A DNA stretch of 64,000 nt from Streptomyces marincola (lineage in GTDB: Bacteria > Actinomycetota > Actinomycetes > Streptomycetales > Streptomycetaceae), in the NCBI RefSeq assembly GCF_020410765.1, contig NZ_CP084541.1, positions 1,297,001 to 1,361,000 on the forward strand. Direction: 5' to 3'. This document shows positions 6,777-14,837 of this stretch, one piece after another. Below the pieces are notes generated by a model that ran no database searches, was not told the DNA's origin, and saw only the letters and a list, made by a program, of their open reading frames with translations. Position 1 is the first letter of the stretch. Every line of letters begins with the position of its first letter. Position numbers and translations under genes: made by a program.

Positions 6777-9467
6777 ATGGCCGGCAAGCTCTACACCTGG
6801 GTCGATGTCGACTCCCGGCTGGCGGAGGCGGCCGTCGCCGGCCAGTGGCGTCCCTGGCTGCTCGAAGTGGACGCCTGGTGGGACGGCGTGGAGCTGACCG
6901 TCCTGCCAGGGACGGAGATCGCCACGGTCCGGGCCTGGCTCGACGAGCGGTTCGGCATCGGATCGGCCGCCGCGCACGAGGGCGGTCTCGAACTCCTCCT
7001 GGACCGGCCTCCGGCCCACGCTCCCGCGTCCCTCCCGGTACGTCTGATCGAGGCCACCGACACCGAAACGGCGCCGCGGCGGCCCAGGTTGACCGAACGC
7101 CGTGTCACCTCCGCCCTCGGCGACGCCCTGCCCCGCCCGGCGCAGCCCCGGTTTCCCGAGGGGAAGCAGCTCGTCGCCTTCCACTCCTTCAAGGGCGGCG
7201 TGGGACGGACCCTGCACGCCGTCGCGCTGGCCGACCTGCTCGCCTCCCAGGGGCAGCACGTCCTGCTCATCGACGCGGACCTGGAGGCGCCCGGCATCAC
7301 GTGGATGTACCAGGCGCAAGGCGGCCGGTGCGACATCGCCTACGAGGACCTCATCGCGCTGCTGCACTCCGCCCAGCACGGCGATCCCGGGCCGGCCGTT
7401 CGGACCGCCGCCGCCTACCTGCCGAACCAGCGCGTCTCGCGTTACCCGGGCACGGGCCGGGTGACCGTTCTCCCGGCCAGTCGGCGCACACAGCTGGGGC
7501 CGCCCCGGATCGCTCCTCCCGACGTGCTCACCGAGGACCGCTCGCCGTACTTCCTCAGCGAGTCCCTGGCCGCACTCGCCATCGCCGCCGACGTGGACAC
7601 CGTGATCCTCGATCTGCGCGCCGGGGCCTCGGAACTGGCGGCGCCGATCCTGCTCGACCCCCGGGTGGCGCGCGTGTTCGTCACCACCGTCAGCAGCCAG
7701 TCCCTCCAGGGCACCGAGACGATGATCCGGCAGTTGGGGGCGCAGTCCCCCGCCGTGGTGGGCACCGATCCGGCGCCCGGCGCGATCGTGACGCAGTACC
7801 GGCTCGACGTTCACCAGGAGCACGCGGACGCGGCACGCAGAAGCCTCGCGGCGGCGCTGTCCGCCACGATCGGCCTGGCCGGCACAGCGGCGGACGAGCA
7901 CCCGGAGGACGATCTCGCCGTGGACGAGCAGGTGCTGACCGAGCCGGTGCTGAGCCCGTTCCGCGAGGAGTTGCTGGCGCTCCCGGAGAGCTGGGACGCG
8001 GTGGTCGACGTCATCCGGCGGTGTTCCCTGCCCGCCCTTCTGACCGACTTCGCGGCCGGCGCCGCACCGGCGGCCCCCGACGCGCAGCCCCACCCCGAGG
8101 AGCCGGCCGCCCTGGACGACCGGCGGCGCGCGCTTGAGGACACCGCGGACCGGCTCGTGTTCGCCGAGCGGCGCGGCACGGACCTGGGGCTCGGCTTCCT
8201 CACCACGGAGCCGGTGCGCCGGCTCATCACGGACCACAGCACGGACCTGCCGGTGGCGGTCATGGTCGGCGCGAAGGGCTCGGGCAAGACCTTCACCTTC
8301 GCCCGCATGTGCGCGGCCGGTTCCTGGCTCATCTTCGCCGAGGACAACGGGCACGTCGTGGAGCGGTCCGCTCCGGTGGTCCCCGTTCTCGACCCGCTGA
8401 ACATCGCCGAGCCGCAGCCGGGCGCGGTGTCGCCGCAGCGGCTCAGGGACCTCGCCGCCGGAGGGACCGGCATTACGGCGGAGGAGATCCGCAGGCACCT
8501 GAACTCCGGACTGCGCGACGAGCGGGCCGATGACCCGGAGTTCTGGCGCACCCGCTGGCTCGAATGCCTCTTCCTGGCGGCGGGCGGCGAACGCGGCGCG
8601 CCCGCCGAGGAGTCGCTGATCGAGCGCACACTCGACCAGTCGAAAGCCGTCCTGTTCATCGTCGACGGCCTGGAGGACTGGCTCGAAACGGTGGACACCG
8701 AACCGAAGCGCATCGCCCTCCGGACGCTGCTGCTCGACGTCCCGGCCTGGCTGCGCACGGTGCGCAACCGCTCGCTCGGTCTCGTGGTCTTCGTCCGCCA
8801 GGACCTGGTCCGCAGGGCGATCCGGCAGAACCTCGGCCAGTTCCTCGACCGCTATTCCCCCTACGAACTGCGCTGGGACACCGAGGACGCGCTGCGGCTG
8901 TCCCTGTGGGTCACGTTGAACGCCGGCGCGGTGCAAGCGCCGAAACATGCGGTCGTCAACCTGGGGCACGACGAGATCGTTCGGGCCCTCGTGCCTCTCT
9001 GGGGCGCGAAGCTGGGTACGGAGACGTCACGTGAGGCGTGGAGCGAGCGGTGGGTCCCCGCGGCACTCGCGGACTTCAACGAACAGATCCAGGCGCGCGA
9101 TGTCGTCAGGTTCCTGCGGGAAGCCGCCGCCGCGTCCATCGGGGACGACCGGTGGCCGGACCGGGTGCTGACCCCGGCCGCGATGCGCCGCGCCCTCGTT
9201 GCGTGCAGCCGGGCGAAGGTGGAAGAGATCAACAAGGAGAACCCGCCGCTCGGCAGTCTGCTGGGGCGCATGTCGGGATACGCGGACTCCGTTCGGATGC
9301 CGTTCGACGCCGCCGACGTCGGGCTCACGGCCGACGACGTCGAGTCCTTGGAACAGTGGGGCGCCCTGGCGAGGGACGCCGACGGGCGCTACCGCATGCC
9401 CGAGATCTACCGGCACGCGCTCGGTTTCCGCACGCAGGGCAGGGCGCGCGTGGTCCGGGGGGTGTGA
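6777..9467 (+). CDS. ParA-like / AAA (STAND-like) double P-loop ATPase with C-terminal winged helix
   Basis: 896 aa. Residues 1-120 form an uncharacterised domain (YTWVDVDSRL, WLLEVDAWWDGV). Next is a ParA/MinD-type domain with deviant Walker A KGGVGRT (139-145), Walker A' LLIDADLEAPG and VILDLRAG. After an acidic Ala/Pro linker there is a second P-loop GAKGSGKT (about 498-505), Walker B VLFIVDGLEDW (about 625-635) and VVFVRQDL followed by an ELRW segment typical of STAND-like AAA ATPases. The last 100 residues resemble a winged helix (ADDVESLEQWGALARDADG). Combining both P-loop classes in one chain suggests a regulatory or immune switch. The substrate is unknown; ATPase character is certain, the biological role is not. 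Confidence 0.75.
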   Translation: MAGKLYTWVDVDSRLAEAAVAGQWRPWLLEVDAWWDGVELTVLPGTEIATVRAWLDERFGIGSAAAHEGGLELLLDRPPAHAPASLPVRLIEATDTETAPRRPRLTERRVTSALGDALPRPAQPRFPEGKQLVAFHSFKGGVGRTLHAVALADLLASQGQHVLLIDADLEAPGITWMYQAQGGRCDIAYEDLIALLHSAQHGDPGPAVRTAAAYLPNQRVSRYPGTGRVTVLPASRRTQLGPPRIAPPDVLTEDRSPYFLSESLAALAIAADVDTVILDLRAGASELAAPILLDPRVARVFVTTVSSQSLQGTETMIRQLGAQSPAVVGTDPAPGAIVTQYRLDVHQEHADAARRSLAAALSATIGLAGTAADEHPEDDLAVDEQVLTEPVLSPFREELLALPESWDAVVDVIRRCSLPALLTDFAAGAAPAAPDAQPHPEEPAALDDRRRALEDTADRLVFAERRGTDLGLGFLTTEPVRRLITDHSTDLPVAVMVGAKGSGKTFTFARMCAAGSWLIFAEDNGHVVERSAPVVPVLDPLNIAEPQPGAVSPQRLRDLAAGGTGITAEEIRRHLNSGLRDERADDPEFWRTRWLECLFLAAGGERGAPAEESLIERTLDQSKAVLFIVDGLEDWLETVDTEPKRIALRTLLLDVPAWLRTVRNRSLGLVVFVRQDLVRRAIRQNLGQFLDRYSPYELRWDTEDALRLSLWVTLNAGAVQAPKHAVVNLGHDEIVRALVPLWGAKLGTETSREAWSERWVPAALADFNEQIQARDVVRFLREAAAASIGDDRWPDRVLTPAAMRRALVACSRAKVEEINKENPPLGSLLGRMSGYADSVRMPFDAADVGLTADDVESLEQWGALARDADGRYRMPEIYRHALGFRTQGRARVVRGV

Positions 9468-9554
9468 CGCGGCACGGGCCGCCCGTTCCGGAGGCCGTTT
9501 TCGTGCGGGGTGCGGGGGCATCCGGAAAGGGGTCACCAACCCTGGAGGCCCGAG

Positions 9555-10382
9555 ATGGGAACATCAGCCGTACTCCGCGGCAGGTCGGCGGCCCGCCGCG
9601 CCGCCCGCAGCTCACCCATGAACGCGGCGGCCCGCTGGGGGCTGGCCGCCCGGGGGACGCTGTACCTGCTGATCGGCGCGCTGGCGCTGAGCATCGCTTT
9701 CGGCGGCGACGAACAGGCCGACCGGGGCGGCGCGTTGCGCGAACTGGCGAGCCGCCCGTTCGGGGAATTCCTGATCTGGGCGGTCGGCGTCGGGCTCGTC
9801 GGAATGGCGCTGTGGCGCCTGTCCGAGGCCGCGTTCGGCGCCTCGGGCCCCGACGGCCGCAAGAAGCACAAGCGGGCGATGTCGGGGGCCAGAGCCGTCT
9901 TCTACGGGGTGATCGCCTACTCGGTCCTGTCGTTCGCCGCGGGCGAGCAGGGCAGCGGGTCGAGCGACGAGCAGTCGCGGGACGTCACGGCGCAGGCCCT
10001 CGGCCTGCCGGGCGGGCAGTGGCTCGTGGCCGGCGCCGGCCTGGCCATCGCCGGGGCCGGTGTGTGGATCGGGGTGCGGGCGCTGAGGCGGTCGTTCCAC
10101 AAGGACCTGAAGCGTGCGGAGATGCCGCAGGGCGCGCGGCGGGCGGTCGATGTCCTCGGGGTGACCGGCGGCGTGGCGCGCGGCGCGTTCTTCGCCGCCG
10201 CGGGCGCCTTCGCGGTGCGGGCCGCGGCCGACTACGACCCGGACGAGGCCAAGGGCATGGACGACACGCTCCGCACGTTCGCCGATACCCCGGCCGGGCC
10301 GTGGCTGCTGGTGGCGATGGCCGTCGGCCTGGCGCTGTTCGGGCTGTTCTCCTTCGCGCTGGCCCGCTGGCGCCGGGTCTGA
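9555..10382 (+). CDS. DUF1206 integral membrane protein
   Basis: 275 aa with six hydrophobic segments arranged as three two-helix repeats, each with an LxRxxLY- or AR-containing start (WGLAARGTLYLLIG, GARAVFYGVIAYS, GGVARGAFFAAAG), as in DUF1206. The ATG at 9555 is chosen because GGAGG lies 6 bases upstream; a longer in-frame start at 9510 has no ribosome site. Function unknown. A bidirectional hairpin separates it from the convergent gene. Confidence 0.88.
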   Translation: MGTSAVLRGRSAARRAARSSPMNAAARWGLAARGTLYLLIGALALSIAFGGDEQADRGGALRELASRPFGEFLIWAVGVGLVGMALWRLSEAAFGASGPDGRKKHKRAMSGARAVFYGVIAYSVLSFAAGEQGSGSSDEQSRDVTAQALGLPGGQWLVAGAGLAIAGAGVWIGVRALRRSFHKDLKRAEMPQGARRAVDVLGVTGGVARGAFFAAAGAFAVRAAADYDPDEAKGMDDTLRTFADTPAGPWLLVAMAVGLALFGLFSFALARWRRV

Positions 10383-10403
10383 GCCGCGACACCCCCGGCA
10401 GCC

Positions 10404-10436
10404 GGCCGCCCGGTGTCCGCCGGACACCGGGCGGCC
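10404..10436. terminator. Bidirectional hairpin terminator
   Basis: Perfect 16-base arms (10404-10419 and 10421-10436) between the convergent DUF1206 gene and the sigma-linked membrane protein gene. Confidence 0.85.
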
Positions 10437-10442
10437 CCGCGG

Positions 10443-11381
10443 CTACGGGCGCTGGCCGTCCTCGTCCACCACGGCGCGTTCCAGCACGGCCGTCGTGCTC
10501 AGGACCTGGCCGGCCTCGATGGTGTCGGTGGCCCGGGTCGCGACGCTGCGGAAGCCGAGCAACTCCAGGGTCCCGGGGTCGAACAGCACCTCGTCGCGGA
10601 CTCCGGGGTTGTAGGAGTCGTAGCGCACGATGGCGAACCCCTGCCGGCCGGCCGCGTCCACCGCGTCGCGCACCACGAACACGTCGGGGATCTGCGCCAG
10701 GGCGCCGAGCAGCGCGGCGGTGACGTCCGGCGGCATCAGGGGGGCCCGCAGCAGGCCGCTCGCGCGCACGAAGGCGTCCTGGTCGTAGTTGCGGTCATCG
10801 GACTCCATGTCCTGGTGCGAGCGCAGCCACTCCAGCATCGCGTCCGGGTCGGTGGGCAGCGTCTGGAGATGGCGGTAGTTGAGGTCGTAGGGCGCGTGCT
10901 GTTTCCCCGGCCCGTCGACGGGCAGCCAGAGCTCCTGGTCGGACAGCGGGGGGAGCACGGTCTCGATGTGGTCGTTCACGGTCACGTGCGCTTCCCGGCT
11001 GCGGACGTACGTCCACTGGTCGTCGCGGATGTCCTCGGCCTGGGGGTCGACGGCCGCCGCGACCTGGAGCAGCAGTTCGCCGGCCCCGTCGGTGGTGTCC
11101 GCGTTCACGTTGGGCGCGAAGGCGTAGGTCGCCTCGCCGTCCCTGCCGATCGGCCGCCCGGCGTCGTCCGGGCCCCACACGGCGATGCCCGCCGCCACGG
11201 CGAGGGCCAGCGCACCCGCGAGGCCCGGGACGGCGAACGCGGGGCGCGCCCACCGGCGGCGGCCGGGCGCGGCCCCGCTCGGCGCCGCGGCGTTCTGGAT
11301 CTCCTGCATCATGAACTCCTTGAGCTGTCCGTGACGGCCCGGTGGGAGCTCCTTCTCGGGGAGTGGCAAGAATCCGTTCAT
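10443..11381 (-). CDS. CU044_5270-type membrane protein, likely partner of the ECF sigma factor
   Basis: 312 aa. Residues 1-45 are cytoplasmic and contain LPEKELPPGRHGQLKEFMM. A single membrane helix follows (about AGALALAVAAGIAVWG), then an extracytoplasmic domain of about 230 residues. This organisation, and the coding overlap with the sigma gene (ATGA at 11378-11381), are those of the actinobacterial CU044_5270 family, which is usually paired with ECF sigma factors. The short N-terminus is the candidate sigma-binding part, but no zinc anti-sigma motif (HXXXCXXC) is seen, so an anti-sigma role is only suggested. AGGAGG precedes the ATG at 11381. Confidence 0.82.
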   Translation of the reverse strand: MNGFLPLPEKELPPGRHGQLKEFMMQEIQNAAAPSGAAPGRRRWARPAFAVPGLAGALALAVAAGIAVWGPDDAGRPIGRDGEATYAFAPNVNADTTDGAGELLLQVAAAVDPQAEDIRDDQWTYVRSREAHVTVNDHIETVLPPLSDQELWLPVDGPGKQHAPYDLNYRHLQTLPTDPDAMLEWLRSHQDMESDDRNYDQDAFVRASGLLRAPLMPPDVTAALLGALAQIPDVFVVRDAVDAAGRQGFAIVRYDSYNPGVRDEVLFDPGTLELLGFRSVATRATDTIEAGQVLSTTAVLERAVVDEDGQRP

Positions 11382-11986
11382 CGTGATTCCTCCTGGGCGG
11401 GCCAGGCCGCTGGGGTGCGGCCTCCCTTCACCTGTCCTGGGCGGCGGCGCGGTTCCAGGTCGCGCGCCGCCGCCGCGAGCTTCTTCCTGGCCCGGGACAG
11501 CCGTGACTTGACGGTGCCGACGGGGATGCCGAGTGTTTCGGCGGCGGTCGCGTAGTCGAGGTCGGACCACACGCACAGGGCGATCACCTCGCGTTCACCG
11601 CGCCGCAGGGTGTCGAGGGCGAGCCGGACGGCGGCCAGCACTTCCGTGTCGTCGAGCCGCCCCGCCACCTCGTCCGCGATGTCGCGCACGTCCTCGCCCC
11701 TGGGCAGCCGGGCCAGCGCGGCGGTGTGCCGCCGGGCGGCGCGCCGGGTGTTGCGCGCGGTGTTCGTGGCGATGCCGAGCAGCCAGGGCCGCAGCGAGCC
11801 GCCCTCGGGGTCGACGCGTCCGCGCAGCCGCCAGGCTTCGAGGAACGTCAACGAGACGATGTCCTCCGCGGCCGACCAGTCCCCCACCAGCCGGAACGCG
11901 TGGTTGTAGACCGAGCGGGCGTACGCGTCGAAGAGGTGGCCGAACGCCTCGCTGTCGCCGTCGCGAATGCGCGCTCGCAGTGTCAT
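11378..11986 (-). CDS. ECF-type RNA polymerase sigma factor
   Basis: 202 aa. Region 2: residues about 8-75, with FGHLFDAYARSVYNHAFRLVGDWSAAED in outline and TFLEAWR. Region 4: LRRGEREVIALCVWSDLDYATAAETLGIPVGTVKSRLSRAR in outline, including the helix-turn-helix. The ATG at 11986 (MTLRARIRDGD) has GGGGTGGGGG at a good distance; the ATG at 11992 is too close to that site. It is co-transcribed with the membrane protein whose start overlaps its stop. The signal and target promoters are not visible. Confidence 0.9.
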   Translation of the reverse strand: MTLRARIRDGDSEAFGHLFDAYARSVYNHAFRLVGDWSAAEDIVSLTFLEAWRLRGRVDPEGGSLRPWLLGIATNTARNTRRAARRHTAALARLPRGEDVRDIADEVAGRLDDTEVLAAVRLALDTLRRGEREVIALCVWSDLDYATAAETLGIPVGTVKSRLSRARKKLAAAARDLEPRRRPGQVKGGRTPAAWPAQEESR

Positions 11987-12380
11987 CTGCATACCCCCAC
12001 CCCTGTCCGTGCCGTCGGCGCGAGTTCCCGTGACCCACGTCACAAACGGGCGCGCACGCGTGAACGCCCGGCGCCCGCGCGGGACTTCCCATCGAAGCAC
12101 CGCCGAAGCACCGCCGGAACGCCGCCCCCGGGGGCGCGCCGGGGGGTGACGGGCGCGAAGCGGACGCGCGATCCCCCGGCGAACGGACATGTGACCGGAC
12201 CGTTACTCTCGGGTGTGCACCCCGAGGTCGCGGCGGTCGCGGCGGCGGCCTGGGCGCCGGACCGGAGGCGTTGCCGCTGGCCAGGGCGAGGTCACGGGGC
12301 CGCGGCCCTCGCCGGCACCGGTCTACGGCAGGTCCGGGGCCGATGGCCGCCGAGGGGGCCGGACGACTCCATGCGGCAGC

Positions 12381-12404
12381 GTATGCATATACGGTACGTT
12401 ACCG
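12381..12404 (+). promoter_or_regulatory. Two nested inverted repeats before the TetR gene
   Basis: GTAT-n4-ATAC (12381-12392) and CGGTA-CGT-TACCG (12392-12404) lie just 8-31 bases before the ATG of the TetR gene. Small palindromes in this position are typical autoregulatory operator candidates. No experiment supports it. Confidence 0.4.
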
Positions 12405-12411
12405 TTCAGAC

Positions 12412-12990
12412 ATGCCACGACCAGGGGGACGGAGCCGCTTGTCGGCCGCGGACTGGGCGGATGCGGCGCTGTCCGCGCTTCGTGAGGGGGGCGGCCTCGC
12501 GGCCATCGCCATCGAACCGCTCGCGGTCCGCCTCGGCGCGACGAAAGGCAGCTTCTACTGGCACTTCACCAACCGCGAGGCGCTGATCGAGGCGGCGCTC
12601 GCGCGCTGGGAGAAGGCACAGACGGAAGAGGTCATCGCCGATCTCGGCCGCCAGCGCGACGCGTTGGCACGCATCCGTGAACTCTTCGCGCATGTCACGG
12701 CGTTGGCCACCAGGGACCCCACCGAGCTGGTACTGATCGGCGAGGCGGCGCATCCGCAGGTGGCGCCCGTTCTCAGGCGCGTGGTGGCCAGGCGGCTCGA
12801 CTACCTGTCCGGCCTGTTCGTCGAGCTCGGGCTCGACGAGAAGGACGCGCGCCAGCGCAGCATCCAGACCTACTCCGGATACGTCGGCCGCGCCCAACTG
12901 GCCCGCGCGGTGCCGGAACTCCTGCCGCACGGCGAGGAGGAGAACCGCAGGTACCTCGACTCGGTGCTCGGCGCGCTCCTGGCCCGCTGA
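12412..12990 (+). CDS. TetR/AcrR family transcriptional regulator
   Basis: 192 aa. Helix-turn-helix at residues about 12-60 (ALREGGGLAAIAIEPLAVRLGATKGSFYWHF), with the family hallmark TKGSFYWHFTNREALIEAAL. The C-terminal ligand domain contains LFVELGLDEKDARQRS. The start is ATG 12412; the frame extends upstream but overlaps the palindromic operator candidate. It stands alone, convergent with the NmrA-like gene and separated from it by a hairpin. The regulated gene is unknown, possibly itself. Confidence 0.9.
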   Translation: MPRPGGRSRLSAADWADAALSALREGGGLAAIAIEPLAVRLGATKGSFYWHFTNREALIEAALARWEKAQTEEVIADLGRQRDALARIRELFAHVTALATRDPTELVLIGEAAHPQVAPVLRRVVARRLDYLSGLFVELGLDEKDARQRSIQTYSGYVGRAQLARAVPELLPHGEEENRRYLDSVLGALLAR

Positions 12991-13015
12991 CGCGCCCGCC
13001 CGGGGGCGGGCGCGT
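12990..13015. terminator. Bidirectional hairpin between TetR and NmrA-like genes
   Basis: Perfect 12-base arms (12990-13001, 13004-13015) with a 2-base spacer, located between two convergent stops. Confidence 0.75.
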
Positions 13016-13035
13016 GCCGGGCCGCGCGGGGCGCG

Positions 13036-13959
13036 TCAGGCGGCGGCCCGCAGGTGCTCCCGCGCCCACGTCTCGAAGTCGGTGAGTGGAAGGCCCAGTT
13101 CCCTGGCGAACTGGGGGCGGGCCGGCTGGCCGACCGCGTTCATCCACGCGTGCGAGGCCCCCATGTCCGGCATTCCGGCGGCGCGGGCCTGCTCCTCGGT
13201 CATGTCGGGGGCGGACAGGCGGACGCCGAGGACGCGGGAGAGCACGTCGGCTATCCGCGTCATCGACAGGTGGTCGCCGGCCAGTTCGAGTTCGACCCCG
13301 TGGAACCGCTCCGGCGCGGCGACCGCCGCGGCGGCGGCCCGGCCGATGTCGTCGACCGCGACGAGGGACAGGCGGGTCTCGGGCCTGAGGACGCTCACGA
13401 TGCCGCCCTCGACGCCGCGCGGGAACAGGAAGGCCATGGCGGGCAGGACGTTCTCCATGAAGAAGCCCGGCTTGATGAGCGTCCACGCGGGGAAGCCCGC
13501 CTCGCGGAGCCGGTCCTGGATCGCGCTCTTGGCGCCGAGCGTGGGCTCCAGCGCCGCCCAGCGGCCCTCGGCCCAGCCGGGGGTCGCCGTGTGCTGCCCG
13601 GCGCCGCTGACGGAGGTGTGGACGAACTGCGGGACTCCGGCCGCCTTCGCGCCCTCGATGAGGTTGACGCCCTGGGCCACCTCCCCGTCGAAGTCGAACC
13701 CGTTCGCGGTCGCGGTCGGCATCTGCACCGAGAAGACGGCGCGAACGCCCTCGGCGGCCCGCACGAGGGAGTCGCGGTCGAGGAGGTCGCCCGCGACCAG
13801 TTCCGCGCCGAGCGACGCGACGGCGGCGGCCCGCGCGGAGGCCGGATCGCGCACCAGGGCGCGCACGGGGACGCCGTTCGCGAGCAGGGCACGGGCGGTC
13901 GCACCGCCCTGCCTGCCGGTGGCGCCGGTGACCAGGACGGGCGCGGAATCGATGGACAT
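13036..13959 (-). CDS. NmrA-like NAD(P)-binding reductase/sensor
   Basis: 307 aa. The N-terminal Rossmann motif VTGATGRQGGATARALL binds NAD(P). It continues with the NmrA pattern VRALVRDP, GDLLDRDSL, VFSVQMPT, KPGFFMENVLPAM and a C-terminal WAREHL. Family members are atypical short-chain dehydrogenases that sense redox state or reduce quinone-like substrates. The ATG at 13959 follows GGGAGCCTC. It is divergent from a TetR gene across a region with two matching palindromes, so it is likely that regulator's target. Confidence 0.88.
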   Translation of the reverse strand: MSIDSAPVLVTGATGRQGGATARALLANGVPVRALVRDPASARAAAVASLGAELVAGDLLDRDSLVRAAEGVRAVFSVQMPTATANGFDFDGEVAQGVNLIEGAKAAGVPQFVHTSVSGAGQHTATPGWAEGRWAALEPTLGAKSAIQDRLREAGFPAWTLIKPGFFMENVLPAMAFLFPRGVEGGIVSVLRPETRLSLVAVDDIGRAAAAAVAAPERFHGVELELAGDHLSMTRIADVLSRVLGVRLSAPDMTEEQARAAGMPDMGASHAWMNAVGQPARPQFARELGLPLTDFETWAREHLRAAA

Positions 13960-13984
13960 GAGGCTCCCAGGATGATCGACGACA

Positions 13985-14007
13985 GAAACGGCGGGGCCCG
14001 CCGTTTC
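13985..14007. promoter_or_regulatory. Palindromic operator 1 between NmrA-like and TetR genes
   Basis: An 11-base arm GAAACGGCGGG and its exact complement flank one central G. The core GGCGGGGCCCGCC is the same as in operator 2. It lies 26-48 bases upstream of the NmrA-like start. Confidence 0.65.
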
Positions 14008-14021
14008 GCTCCCGATACGAT

Positions 14022-14038
14022 ATGGCGGGGCCCGCCAT
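14022..14038. promoter_or_regulatory. Palindromic operator 2 between NmrA-like and TetR genes
   Basis: ATGGCGGG and its exact complement around one central G, with the same core as operator 1. The centres are 34 bases apart. It lies 24-40 bases upstream of the TetR start. The pair fits autoregulation plus repression of the divergent gene. Confidence 0.65.
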
Positions 14039-14061
14039 TTCGCCAGACCGGAGGTGACGCC

Positions 14062-14664
14062 ATGACCGGCCGCCAACGCGCGGACGCCAGGCGCAACTAC
14101 GCGCGCATCCTCGCGGTGGCCGAGGACGAGGTCGCGGCCCACGGGGCCGACGCGTCCCTTGAGCAGATCGCCCGCGTCGCGGGCGTCGGCTCGGCCACCG
14201 TGCGTCGGCACTTCCCCACCCGCCGCGCCCTGCTCGAAGCGGTGTCGCACCGGCGGGTCGAGGCCCTGAGCGCCCGCGCCCGCGACCTGGCCGGCGAGGA
14301 CGACAGCCGGAAGGCGCTGCTCGACTGGCTGAGCGACGTCGTCGCCTACGCGGCCTCGGCCCGCGGGCTGGCAGCCGCCCTGGCCTATGACGGCTCAGCG
14401 CCCGACCCGGTGTACGAGAACTCCTGCGCGGCGACGCTTGAGGAGGCGGGCGCCCCGTTGCTCGACCGCGCCGTGCGGGACGGCGCGGTGGCGGCGGAGG
14501 TCACGGTCGCCGACCTGATCACCCTGGTCGTCGGCATCGCGCTCGCCACGGAGCACCGCCAGGACCCCGCCGCCCAGGCGGACCGGATGTTCCGCCTGAC
14601 CGTGGCGGGTCTGAGCCCCGGGAACGGGCCGCGGTCCGCGACGGACCGTGCGGGTGCCCGCTGA
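14062..14664 (+). CDS. TetR family regulator (divergent from NmrA-like gene)
   Basis: 200 aa. DNA-binding domain at residues about 12-58, with IARVAGVGSATVRRHFPTRR, the variant found in TetR proteins annotated with a SbtR-type C-terminal domain. The ATG at 14062 follows GGAGGTGAC. The C-terminal domain is helical, with ADLITLVVGIALA. The two shared palindromes in the 102-base divergent region point to control of itself and of the NmrA-like reductase. Confidence 0.9.
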   Translation: MTGRQRADARRNYARILAVAEDEVAAHGADASLEQIARVAGVGSATVRRHFPTRRALLEAVSHRRVEALSARARDLAGEDDSRKALLDWLSDVVAYAASARGLAAALAYDGSAPDPVYENSCAATLEEAGAPLLDRAVRDGAVAAEVTVADLITLVVGIALATEHRQDPAAQADRMFRLTVAGLSPGNGPRSATDRAGAR

Positions 14665-14669
14665 CGCGC

Positions 14670-14732
14670 GCGGGGCGGAGACGCGGGGCGGAGACGCGGG
14701 GCGCAGCCGCGGGGCGGAGCGCGCCGGGAAAA
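14670..14732. repeat. Short imperfect tandem repeat, GCGGGGCGGAGAC-type unit
   Basis: Three to four imperfect copies of a 13-14-base G-rich unit (GGGGCGGAGACGCG) follow the TetR stop. No gene is present. It is probably a low-complexity spacer with no clear hairpin. Confidence 0.5.
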
Positions 14733-14837
14733 CGCGTCGACAGCCGGCCCGGGACGCGCTGTGATGGCCCGTACCGTCCGCACCACCGAGCGGGCCCACC
14801 GAGGGAGTTGCCGTTGCCGACCGGAGAGCCGGAGGAC

